Source: W1P20-047 sp045118335 (GTDB lineage Bacteria > Actinomycetota > Coriobacteriia > Coriobacteriales > Eggerthellaceae). From it: a stretch of 18,349 nt of DNA. The DNA is taken from NCBI GenBank assembly GCA_045118335.1, contig JBGUXY010000047.1, positions 1 through 18,349 on the forward strand, in the 5' to 3' direction. Below are positions 5,542 through 12,455 of the stretch, piece by piece (within the stretch, counting starts at the first letter, position 1; every line of letters begins with the position of its first letter). Under the pieces are notes generated by a model. The model was not told the DNA's origin. It searched no databases and saw nothing but the letters and a program-made list of their open reading frames with translations. The translations under genes were made by a program, and so were the position numbers.

Positions 5542-8286
5542 CTATTCTTGCTCTGCTAGCGTTTCTGCAAGGTAGCGTGCCGTGATGCTATCGGGAGATG
5601 CGGCAACCTGCTCGGGAGTGCCGCAGGCCACGATGCGCCCGCCTGCGATGCCGCCACCAGGTCCCATGTCCACCACGTAGTCGGCATTCGCGATCATGTC
5701 CAGGTCGTGTTCGATCACCACGACGGTGGCGTCGGCGTCGATGAGGCGCTGGAACACGTCTACGAGCGTGCGTACGTCAAGAGGATGCAGCCCGATGGTG
5801 GGCTCGTCGAACACGAAGACGGCGTCATGCTGCGTCTTGCCCATTTCGCTTGCGAGCTTGAGCCGTTGCGCTTCGCCACCGGAAAGCGCAGGCGTGCCTT
5901 CGCCTAAGGTGAGGTAGCCCAACCCCAGGTCGGAAAGCGTTTGCAGCTTCGTAGCGATGCCCTTTGCGCCGAGGAGCAGCTCGAGCGCCTGATCGACGGT
6001 GTAGCCCATGAGCTGCGGGAGGGATACTCCTTCGCTTTCGATTTCGCATGAAGGCCCGAAAGGTTTGGGGGGCGCCGAACTCGCGGTGTTTCGAGCGTTA
6101 GGGCCATCGGAAGACGGTTGCCCGTCGGCTTTGGACGACCCAACCTTTCTTGTTCCGCGGCTCTGTTTGGGTGTGCGCTTGGCTGGCGGAAAGAAACGGA
6201 TGTCGCTCGCGTCTGCTCGATAGCGGCTTCCGCGGCAAGTGGGGCAGGTGATGTCCACGTCGGGCAAAAACTGCACGTCGAGCGAGATTTGTCCAGTGCC
6301 ATCGCAGTCCGGACAGCGCAGGCTGCCGGTGTTGTAGCTGAAGTCCTTCATCTTCAAGCCGGCTTCGCAAGCGTCATCGGTTTTTGCGAACAGCTTGCGC
6401 AAGTCGTCCATCACGTTGCTGTAGGTGGCCACGGTGGAGCGCACGTTTGCCCCGATAGGCGTTGCGTCGATGAGTTTTGCCTTGCCGATGCTCGGCGCGT
6501 CCAGCTCGCGAACGTGCTTTGGGAGCGGGGAGCCGGCAATGTGGGCTTGCAATGCGGGAACGAGGCTCTCGAGCACGAGCGTGGTCTTTCCCGAGCCCGA
6601 AACTCCCGTCACGGCGGAGAGCTTGCCCTTGGGAAGCATGAGCTCGAGTGGATGTACGGTATGTATCTGGTCGGTGTGCAGGTAAATGGCTCCCTGTGCG
6701 AACAATTCCCGATCATGGGCGCGGTTGCGCACAATGGCGCGCTCTGTTCCCGCCAGAAACGGGCCGATGATCGAATGCGGATTGCCCTGAACCTGCTCAA
6801 CGCTGCCTTGAGCCACGATGACACCGCCTCTGCTGCCGGCGCCGGGGCCCATTTCCACGAGCCAGTCGGCTTCGCGCAACATGCGGACGTCGTGGTCTAC
6901 CAGGACAACGGAATTGCCGTGATCGAGCAGGTCGTCAACGACGCCGAGCAGCCCGTCGATGTTGCTGGGGTGCAGCCCGATTGAAGGCTCGTCGAGTACG
7001 TAGAGCACGCCCGTGGTACGGTTGCGCACGGCGCGAGCCAGCTGCACGCGTTGACGCTCTCCCGTGGAAAGCGTGGTCGAGGCGCGGTCGAGGGAAAGGT
7101 AGCCCAACCCCAGGTCGATGAGGCGCTTTGCGGTTGCTTCGAACTGGCCGCAGATGCTGTGCGCCATGTCGCGCAGCTCGATTGGGCAGCTTGCGGGCAC
7201 GTCGCGCACCCACGCAAGGGCGTCATCGAGCGTCATGGCTGTTGCCTGCGCCAGGTTGATGCCGCGCAGTTGCGTTTGGCGCACGCTGGCCGAAAGGCGG
7301 GTGCCCTCACAATCGGGGCAGGGGGCTTCGCGAAGAAACCGCGCCACGCGTGCGAGCCCCTTTTCGTCTTTCACTTTCGAAAGCGCGTTTTCCACGGTGT
7401 AGATGGCATTGAAATACGTGAAGTCCATCTCGCCGGCTGTACCGGTCTTCTCGTTGTAGTACAGGATATGCTTCTTGTCGGCTGGCCCGCGGAAGACGAT
7501 GTCGCGTTCTTCGTCTGAAAGCTCGCGGAACGGCACGTTGGTGCGCACACCCATCTCGCGGCAGATGTCCTTCATAAGCGACCACATAAGACTGCCCCAC
7601 ACCACCACGGCGCCTTCGTCGATGGTCTTCGACTCGTCTGGCACCAGGGTCGATGCGTCAACTTCGCGCACGATGCCCGTGCCCTGGCAGGTGGGACAAG
7701 CACCTTCGCTGTTAAATGCCATAGCTTCGGCGCCGGGACCGAAGAATCGCTCCCCACACTCGGGACATGTGATGGGCTGCTCGAGCGCCACGTTCATGCT
7801 CGGCGGCGTGGGATGGCCGTTCGGACAGCAGTGGCTGCCAAGGCGCGAGAACATCAAACGCAGGCTGTTGAGCAGCTCGGTCGAGGTTCCGAATGTCGAG
7901 CGCACGTTGGGCATGGCGGGCCGCTGATGCAGTGCGAGTGCCGCGGGCACATACTCCACGCTGTCGATGTCGGCTTCCGCCGCCATGGTCATGCGGCGGC
8001 GCGTGTAGGTGGAAAGGGCTTCCAGATAACGGCGAGAGCCTTCCGCGTAGAGCACGCCGAGCGCAAGGGAGGACTTGCCCGACCCCGACACGCCTGCGAT
8101 TCCCACGAGCCTTTGCAAGGGGATGTCGACGTTAACGCTTTTGAGGTTGTGCACGCGCGCCCCGCGTATTTCCATTGCGTTGGGAATGTGCCTGTCGGTC
8201 TTGCTCACGGCTGATACGTCCTTGTCTTCGTCTACCTCCGCCGTTTGTTGGGAGCAATTGTATGGGAGCATTGCGGTAAAACGCAT
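5542..8286 (-). CDS. UvrA-like ABC ATPase (class lacking the UvrB-binding domain)
   Basis: A 914-residue tandem ABC protein of the UvrA family. The first ATPase has Walker A GVSGSGKS (65-72), signature LSTGE (406-410) and Walker B LDEP (431-434). The second has GVSGSGKT (561-568), LSGGEAQR (801-808) and FDEP (826-829). Zinc-type CxxC pairs are C174/C177 with C197/C200, C323/C326, and C658/C661 with C681/C684. The stretch where UvrA carries its UvrB-binding domain is collapsed (about 155-172), as in UvrA paralogues tied to self-protection against DNA-binding drugs. Residues about 698-756 are a Ser/Pro/Lys-rich insertion before the second ATPase resumes. The start is uncertain: ATG 8286 has no clear ribosome site, GTG at 8208 (residue 27) has AAGGA ten bases upstream, and homology begins near residue 38. 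A housekeeping uvrA presumably lies elsewhere. Confidence 0.88.
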   Translation of the reverse strand: MRFTAMLPYNCSQQTAEVDEDKDVSAVSKTDRHIPNAMEIRGARVHNLKSVNVDIPLQRLVGIAGVSGSGKSSLALGVLYAEGSRRYLEALSTYTRRRMTMAAEADIDSVEYVPAALALHQRPAMPNVRSTFGTSTELLNSLRLMFSRLGSHCCPNGHPTPPSMNVALEQPITCPECGERFFGPGAEAMAFNSEGACPTCQGTGIVREVDASTLVPDESKTIDEGAVVVWGSLMWSLMKDICREMGVRTNVPFRELSDEERDIVFRGPADKKHILYYNEKTGTAGEMDFTYFNAIYTVENALSKVKDEKGLARVARFLREAPCPDCEGTRLSASVRQTQLRGINLAQATAMTLDDALAWVRDVPASCPIELRDMAHSICGQFEATAKRLIDLGLGYLSLDRASTTLSTGERQRVQLARAVRNRTTGVLYVLDEPSIGLHPSNIDGLLGVVDDLLDHGNSVVLVDHDVRMLREADWLVEMGPGAGSRGGVIVAQGSVEQVQGNPHSIIGPFLAGTERAIVRNRAHDRELFAQGAIYLHTDQIHTVHPLELMLPKGKLSAVTGVSGSGKTTLVLESLVPALQAHIAGSPLPKHVRELDAPSIGKAKLIDATPIGANVRSTVATYSNVMDDLRKLFAKTDDACEAGLKMKDFSYNTGSLRCPDCDGTGQISLDVQFLPDVDITCPTCRGSRYRADASDIRFFPPAKRTPKQSRGTRKVGSSKADGQPSSDGPNARNTASSAPPKPFGPSCEIESEGVSLPQLMGYTVDQALELLLGAKGIATKLQTLSDLGLGYLTLGEGTPALSGGEAQRLKLASEMGKTQHDAVFVFDEPTIGLHPLDVRTLVDVFQRLIDADATVVVIEHDLDMIANADYVVDMGPGGGIAGGRIVACGTPEQVAASPDSITARYLAETLAEQE

Positions 8287-8300
8287 AGCGTCTGCTATTT

Positions 8301-8370
8301 TTCACGATTGTTCACGCCACGTGGAGGGGCGGCTCTTTTCTATGGCTTTAAAAAAGTTCGAAAAAGTTCG
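8301..8370. repeat. Two tandem 10-bp repeats in the divergent promoter region
   Basis: TTCACG occurs at 8301-8306 and 8311-8316. AAAAAGTTCG is repeated exactly at 8351-8360 and 8361-8370. Both pairs are phased by one DNA helical turn, in the 149-base gap between the divergent uvrA-like gene and the VWA lipoprotein gene. On the minus strand the second pair reads CGAACTTTTT twice, which resembles the GAACTT -35 box of some ECF-sigma promoters. They are probably control elements for one or both genes. Confidence 0.5.
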
Positions 8371-8435
8371 GACAAAAACGGTGGTTCGTTCGTGTTGTGG
8401 GCAAAGGGCGAAAACACGAAGAGACAGGAGCCATC

Positions 8436-10307
8436 ATGAAATCGAGTTCGATGGAGATCATCGGCAGGAATTCCGCCAACAGCAAGGAAGAAGCGGGTGC
8501 ACATCGCGCGCAGACGATGGTCATGCCGGCAACGTGGATGGATTCAAGGTGGCGCCGTGCCGCACGTTTCGGTATGGCGGCCGTTTTGACCATGGGTCTG
8601 ACGTGGCCGATGGTTGGGTGTGCGAGCCTTATGGCTGGTTCGCCTGAGGGCGAAGAGCCTGATTACGCGATTTCGGAAACCCCGACGGAGACCACGGAAA
8701 GCGGAGATGCTTGCTGCACGGATTCTTATGATTCCTACGAAGACACCTCTCTTGGGATGGCCGATTCATCCGAGTACTACGCAGAGGAGTGCGAGCCACC
8801 CCTGATGCCTTACGACGAGCCTTTCAACACCGAAGAATATGCCACTTTGGAAGAAGGCGGTTTCACGGCGGTGGCGACGAGTCCGCTTTCCACCGTTTCC
8901 GCCGACGTGGATACCGCTTCGTATTGCAACCTGCGTCGCATGCTTTCCGAAGGGTATGCAGCAGACGAGATCCCTGCCGGTTCGGTGCGCATCGAGGAGA
9001 TGCTCAACTACTTCCATTACGATTACGCCACACCCGAAGGCGACGACCTGTTCGCTGCGACCGTATCGCTTGGCGACTGTCCCTGGAATCCCGACACGAA
9101 GTTGCTGGTACTGGGCTTTTCCACAGCCGAGGAAGATCGCGAAGCCGAAGCTGAAGCAGGGCGTAACCTGGTGTTTCTTATCGACAGCTCAGGTTCTATG
9201 GACGAGCCTGACAAGCTGCCGCTGCTGAAGGAGACGTTCGGCGAGCTGCTCGACGACCTGAACGAAAACGACCGTGTGTCCATCGTCACGTATGCGGGGA
9301 GCGAAGAAGTGCTGGCCGAGGGCGTTGCGGGTGACCACAAGCGCGAAATCATGCGGGCCATTCGCAATATAGACGCCGACGGTAGCACCAACGGCCAAGC
9401 AGGCTTGGCTATGGCTTACGAGCTTGCCCAGGATAACTACATCGAAGGTGGCGTGAACCGCATCATCATGGCCAGCGACGGCGACCTCAACGTGGGCATT
9501 ACAAGCGAAAGTGACCTGCACGACTACGTGAGCGAAATGCGCGACACCGGCATCTACCTTTCCGTGCTGGGCTTTGGCGAGGGCAATTACAAGGATACGA
9601 AGATGGAAACCCTGGCCGATAACGGCAATGGCCAATACCACTACATCGACTGCCAGGAAGAAGCCGAGCGGGTGTTCGGCGAGAACCTGACGGCGAACCT
9701 GGTTCCCTTGGCCGACGACGTGAAGTTCCAGGTGGAGTTCAACCCCGCCCAGGTAAAGGGCTACCGCCTTGTCGGCTACGAGAACCGCGTCATGGAAGAC
9801 GCCGAGTTCGAGGACAGCGAAGCCGATGCGGGCGATGTGGGTCCGGGCCATCAGTTCACCGTGGCCTATGAAATCGCAACCGTTGATTCCGAGATGGACA
9901 TTCCGACGGCCGACCTCAAGTACGGACAAGACGACCAGGCAAAGCCGGCGGGCGGCGACGAATGGGCAACTTGCACTATGCGCTACAAGCCCGTATCCGG
10001 TGGCGAGGCCGAACAGCAGGTCGTTGTAAGCGGGAGCGACCTCTCCGAAGACCCCGGCGCCGATTGGGAATTTGCGGCTGGCGTGATCGAGTTCGGAATG
10101 CTGCTTCGCGATTCGCAGTACGCTGGTTCTTCCACTTACGAAAGCGCGTACGATTTGGCCGATGGTGCTGCTGGTAGCGACGATCTGCGCGGAGAGCTGT
10201 GCGAGCTGATCGAAATGGCGCACGAGAACGACCTGTACGCATCTGGCGATGATGACCTTGACGACGGCGACTGGGACGTCGTGACCGACATCGACGGCGA
10301 GGCATAG
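8436..10307 (+). CDS. YfbK-like von Willebrand factor A lipoprotein
   Basis: A 623-residue secreted or membrane-anchored protein. A hydrophobic stretch (46-60) ends at Gly61-Cys62, a plausible though imperfect lipobox, after an unusually long 45-residue leader. Residues 67-145 are acidic and low complexity. PLSTVSADVDTASYCNLRRM (150-169) opens the vWF N-terminal domain seen in YfbK-type proteins. The VWA domain follows (about 244-425), with MIDAS residues D250, S252, S254, T318 and D348, so metal-dependent ligand binding is likely. Residues 435-610 match the C-terminal YfbK domain (KGYRLVGYENR; GPGHQFTVAYEI). The tail is Asp-rich. I chose ATG 8436 because AGGAG is five bases upstream; a GTG 13 codons earlier lacks one. 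The neighbouring sigma and anti-sigma genes suggest an envelope-sensing role; the ligand is unknown. Confidence 0.9.
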   Translation: MKSSSMEIIGRNSANSKEEAGAHRAQTMVMPATWMDSRWRRAARFGMAAVLTMGLTWPMVGCASLMAGSPEGEEPDYAISETPTETTESGDACCTDSYDSYEDTSLGMADSSEYYAEECEPPLMPYDEPFNTEEYATLEEGGFTAVATSPLSTVSADVDTASYCNLRRMLSEGYAADEIPAGSVRIEEMLNYFHYDYATPEGDDLFAATVSLGDCPWNPDTKLLVLGFSTAEEDREAEAEAGRNLVFLIDSSGSMDEPDKLPLLKETFGELLDDLNENDRVSIVTYAGSEEVLAEGVAGDHKREIMRAIRNIDADGSTNGQAGLAMAYELAQDNYIEGGVNRIIMASDGDLNVGITSESDLHDYVSEMRDTGIYLSVLGFGEGNYKDTKMETLADNGNGQYHYIDCQEEAERVFGENLTANLVPLADDVKFQVEFNPAQVKGYRLVGYENRVMEDAEFEDSEADAGDVGPGHQFTVAYEIATVDSEMDIPTADLKYGQDDQAKPAGGDEWATCTMRYKPVSGGEAEQQVVVSGSDLSEDPGADWEFAAGVIEFGMLLRDSQYAGSSTYESAYDLADGAAGSDDLRGELCELIEMAHENDLYASGDDDLDDGDWDVVTDIDGEA

Positions 10308-10335
10308 TAAGCGCTCGAATCTGGAATTGGTGCAA

Positions 10336-10370
10336 GGGGCTGCGAATGGGAGATCTGGCATGGCAGCCCC
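10336..10370 (+). terminator. Hairpin after the VWA gene
   Basis: An 8-bp perfect stem GGGGCTGC/GCAGCCCC encloses a 19-base loop, starting 28 bases after the VWA stop. No real T-run follows (AGTACTTTG), so it is either a weak terminator or an mRNA 3' stabiliser that still permits read-through into the sigma gene. Confidence 0.45.
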
Positions 10371-10469
10371 AGTACTTTGAACGAGGGTACCGCGCGATTG
10401 CCATTGCAAGCACGAAATGCGAAGCTGTGACGATTGCGTTTGCAGATGCGAGCTTCGGATATGCGTCTT

Positions 10470-10507
10470 TCCCGTCGTGGTAGCATGATTCGAACCACGA
10501 CGGGAGG
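10470..10507 (+). promoter_or_regulatory. Hairpin masking the ribosome-binding site of the sigma gene
   Basis: CCCGTCGTGGT (10471-10481) pairs perfectly with ACCACGACGGG (10494-10504) over a 12-base loop. One A-T and two G-U pairs extend the stem to 10507. The right arm therefore contains the Shine-Dalgarno GGGAGG (10502-10507), five bases before the inferred CTG start. In this structure ribosome access would be blocked, so it may act as a translational switch or thermosensor-like element. The inverted repeat could instead be a DNA operator. Confidence 0.65.
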
Positions 10508-10512
10508 TCGAT

Positions 10513-10989
10513 CTGACGCAGGCATTCGACATAGAAGGGGTATTCAGGCGCCAAGCCAACACGGTTTACCGCGTCTGCCTCACGTACCTGCGCTCGCCTT
10601 CCGATGCTGAAGACGTGGTCCAGCAGGTGTTCATGAAGCTCGTCGCGACACCGCGCTCCTTCAACGATGCCGAACACGAGAAGGCCTGGCTCATCACTTG
10701 CGCGGCGAACGCCTGCAAAGACGTGCTGAAGAGCGCTCATCGCACGCGCAGCGCCCAGATGCCCACCGATGTGCAAGACCCGAACGTGCGCGACGAGACC
10801 CTGGATGCTGTCCTCGCCTTGAAAGACCCTCATCGCATCTGCGTGTACCTGCATTACTACGAAGGCTACAAGTCTGGGGAAATAGCCCAGATGCTGGGGG
10901 CAAACGCATCTACGGTACGTAATTGGCTAGCCGAGGCGCGCAACCAGCTCCGCGATATCCTGGGAGGTGACGAGCATGGACGACACTAA
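10513..10989 (+). CDS. ECF-type RNA polymerase sigma factor (apparent CTG start)
   Basis: A 158-residue sigma-70 family protein of ECF size. Region 2 runs from about residue 12 to 75 (YRVCLTYLRSPSDAEDVVQQ, then KAWLITCAANACKDV). Region 4 spans about 103-152 (RICVYLHYYEGYKSGEIAQM, then a helix-turn-helix ending in RNWLAEARNQLRDIL). It should redirect RNA polymerase to specific promoters. The start matters: no ATG, GTG or TTG lies in frame between the upstream TGA (10486) and GTG 10615, and a start at 10615 would delete half of region 2. CTG 10513 has GGGAGG five bases upstream and restores the whole domain. The gene overlaps the next one by 14 bases, the usual sigma/anti-sigma arrangement. It lies 205 bases after the VWA gene and may be transcribed from its own promoter or with it. 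Confidence 0.88.
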   Translation: MTQAFDIEGVFRRQANTVYRVCLTYLRSPSDAEDVVQQVFMKLVATPRSFNDAEHEKAWLITCAANACKDVLKSAHRTRSAQMPTDVQDPNVRDETLDAVLALKDPHRICVYLHYYEGYKSGEIAQMLGANASTVRNWLAEARNQLRDILGGDEHGRH

Positions 10990-11968
10990 GCGCGAGCGCA
11001 CAGACGAGCGCGTGCAGGCCGACGAGGCATTCGACGCTATTCTGACGGAGCGCGTCCACAGCGCCTACGGGCAGGTGCAGTTGCCCGAGGAATCATTTTC
11101 GCGCATGCTGGGCCAGCTTTCGCAGGCATCCGCCGGAAAAACAGCTGCAGAAGATGCCCCGCTTTTCATCGACCAGCTTAGCCGCGAAAGGAGCGCGGAC
11201 GCTGCAGGTTTTGCAGTGACGGGAAATGCTGCAAACGATGCGAACCCCGCAGCGGCGAAGGCGCCTGCCAAAGTCGTTGATTTCGAGACGGCAAAAGCTT
11301 ATCCAGGCGATCAGGTCCCAGAGGCGGGAGCGTATGCAGCTCAAGCGCCGAAGCGCGACTTGCGCGTGCTGCGTTTCGCATTACCCGTTGCCGCGTGTCT
11401 GATGGTTGCTCTCGTTGCGGGCGTGGTGGCATTCAACCTGCCGATGGGCGCAAACGATGCTGCCAGTCCGTCGATGGAAGCCACGAACGAAGAACCGGCT
11501 TCCCAAGGCAACGAGCGCGATTCTGGTATCGCATACGAATACGCAGACGAGATGCCCGCCGATTCCGAAGATGCATGCGAAGCGCCGCCTGCGACACCGG
11601 AAGATTTCATTGGCGATAACGAAAGCGAGGGCGCAATGGCTTCGGATGGCGAAGAGGCGTCTGCAAGTCAGGAGCTTGACGACTTTGACGAGGAAGGTTC
11701 GTCGTCGAAATCCCCCGCAGATTCGCTTGCTCGAGACTTCCCCCGAATCGAATTGGCTTCTGGTCACGAGCTTCGCTTGGTTGCCGATTCGAAAGGGAAT
11801 CCTCAGGTAATCGATTCGGATCAGATCGTTCAATACCTCGAAGACGCCAAGGCATATCCTGCGGGCTCCCAAACCCCCGAAGCCTGTGCGATCTACGTCA
11901 CCGCCGACGGCGCCTATGCGGCCTCGTTCAAAGGCGACCCTGCCTTCTACCTCGTCAACGAGAAATAG
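10976..11968 (+). CDS. Single-pass membrane protein, probable anti-sigma factor
   Basis: A 330-residue protein with a cytoplasmic N-terminal part (1-128), one hydrophobic segment (about 131-153) and an external part (154-330). The linker after the membrane (160-250) is acidic and rich in Ala, Ser and Glu. The end (252-330) looks like a small folded domain. No zinc HxxxCxxC anti-sigma motif is visible. The assignment therefore rests on topology and on the 14-base overlap with the ECF sigma gene, which implies translational coupling. ATG 10976 has GGGAGG eight bases upstream; the GTG at 10967 lies inside that ribosome site and is rejected. An odd internal similarity pairs AKAYPGDQVPEA (107-118) with AKAYPAGSQTPEA (291-303). 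The last codons and stop are formed by the first unit of the repeat cluster that follows. Confidence 0.75.
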   Translation: MDDTKRERTDERVQADEAFDAILTERVHSAYGQVQLPEESFSRMLGQLSQASAGKTAAEDAPLFIDQLSRERSADAAGFAVTGNAANDANPAAAKAPAKVVDFETAKAYPGDQVPEAGAYAAQAPKRDLRVLRFALPVAACLMVALVAGVVAFNLPMGANDAASPSMEATNEEPASQGNERDSGIAYEYADEMPADSEDACEAPPATPEDFIGDNESEGAMASDGEEASASQELDDFDEEGSSSKSPADSLARDFPRIELASGHELRLVADSKGNPQVIDSDQIVQYLEDAKAYPAGSQTPEACAIYVTADGAYAASFKGDPAFYLVNEK

Positions 11969-12056
11969 GAGAAATAGGGATGGGTGCATTTTCTCAGGCA
12001 GGGGAGAAGTAGAACGAGAAATAGGGACGAGAAATAGGGACGGGTGCATTTTCTCA

Positions 12057-12088
12057 CGGCAAGCGAATGTCACTGCATGACTGGCCGC
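12057..12088 (+). repeat. Conserved 32-bp spacer, copy 1
   Basis: This 32-base segment begins CGGCAAGCGAATGTCACTG and ends TGGCCGC. It recurs at 12131-12162 with a single T-to-C change. It lies between two plus-oriented 27-bp units, so repeat and spacer were duplicated together as a composite element. The ends CGGC and GCCG can pair. Confidence 0.85.
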
Positions 12089-12093
12089 GATAG

Positions 12094-12194
12094 GGAGAAA
12101 CGGGGACGGGTGCATTTTCTCATATGCTGACGGCAAGCGAATGCCACTGCATGACTGGCCGCAAATGAGAAAATGCACCCGTCCCCGTTTCTCC
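12094..12194. repeat. Long inverted pair around spacer copy 2
   Basis: The unit at 12095-12121 and its exact reverse complement at 12167-12193 extend to 30-bp arms (12094-12123 and 12165-12194). They enclose a 41-base loop carrying the second spacer copy (12131-12162), which can form its own inner CGGC/GCCG stem. Transcribed, this would be a very stable long hairpin on either strand. It may end or slow transcription arriving from the anti-sigma gene. Confidence 0.8.
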
Positions 12195-12407
12195 TCCGTT
12201 CTCGGCAAATGAGAAAATGAACCCGTCCCTGTTTCTCCCGTTTCTCACTCATGCTGTTTCTCATGGTTCCTGTTTCTCATGCCGCTCGCGTTCGTTTGCG
12301 GGCCGCTTGGGGTTGACCTTGGGTTTGCATGAATCGGATACCGACTACTTGAACTTTCTCGGCGAAAAGAGTCCCCTTCGTGCCTTCGAGCGACTACAAT
12401 TAGTATT

Positions 12408-12427
12408 TATACTGGAGAGGGTCCAGT
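12408..12427 (+). promoter_or_regulatory. Candidate ech promoter -10 box with overlapping inverted repeat
   Basis: TATACT (12408-12413) is a good -10 hexamer about 43 bases before the first hydrogenase start. The -35 position (TTCGAG, 12385-12390, spacing 17) is poor. Overlapping the -10 box is the inverted repeat ACTGGA-GAGGG-TCCAGT (12411-12427), placed where a repressor would block transcription start. The poor -35 would also fit activator dependence. The binding protein is unknown. Confidence 0.55.
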
Positions 12428-12455
12428 TTCAAAATCGGAGGAGAAGGGAAAGACA

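Larger units (their letters stand above)
11960..12280. repeat. Cluster of REP-like 27-bp palindromic repeats
   Basis: Five 27-bp units: 11969-11995, 12029-12055 and 12095-12121 in plus orientation, and 12167-12193 and 12211-12237 in minus orientation. Each begins GAGAAA and ends TTTCTC, with a G-rich centre such as CGGGGACGGGTGCAT, so each is an imperfect palindrome with 6-bp ends. Partial units GAGAAATAG (11960-11968), GAGAAATAGGGAC (12016-12028) and GTTTCTCA pieces (about 12240-12280) flank them. Units 12095-12121 and 12167-12193 are exact reverse complements. The look is that of REP elements moved by Y1-type REP-associated transposases; none is encoded in the window. No gene is credible in this stretch. 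Confidence 0.9.

Noticed and set aside
10421..10457. Inverted repeat CGAAGCT ... AGCTTCG as a terminator
   Set aside because: The stem is only 7 bp with a 24-base loop and no T-run directly after it.
9189..10562. Open frame of 457 codons antisense to the VWA gene
   Set aside because: It is covered by the VWA coding region and shows no domain or ribosome site.
10967..10978. GTG start for the anti-sigma candidate at 10967
   Set aside because: The GTG lies inside the GGGAGG ribosome site that serves ATG 10976.
10615..10989. Sigma factor starting at GTG 10615
   Set aside because: This start would remove about half of conserved region 2 and has no ribosome site; the in-frame upstream sequence encodes the missing domain.
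12029..12193. CRISPR-like look: 27-bp repeats with 32-40 bp spacers
   Set aside because: The spacers are copies of each other, repeats occur in both orientations, there are only a few units and no cas gene is nearby; a REP-type palindrome cluster explains it.
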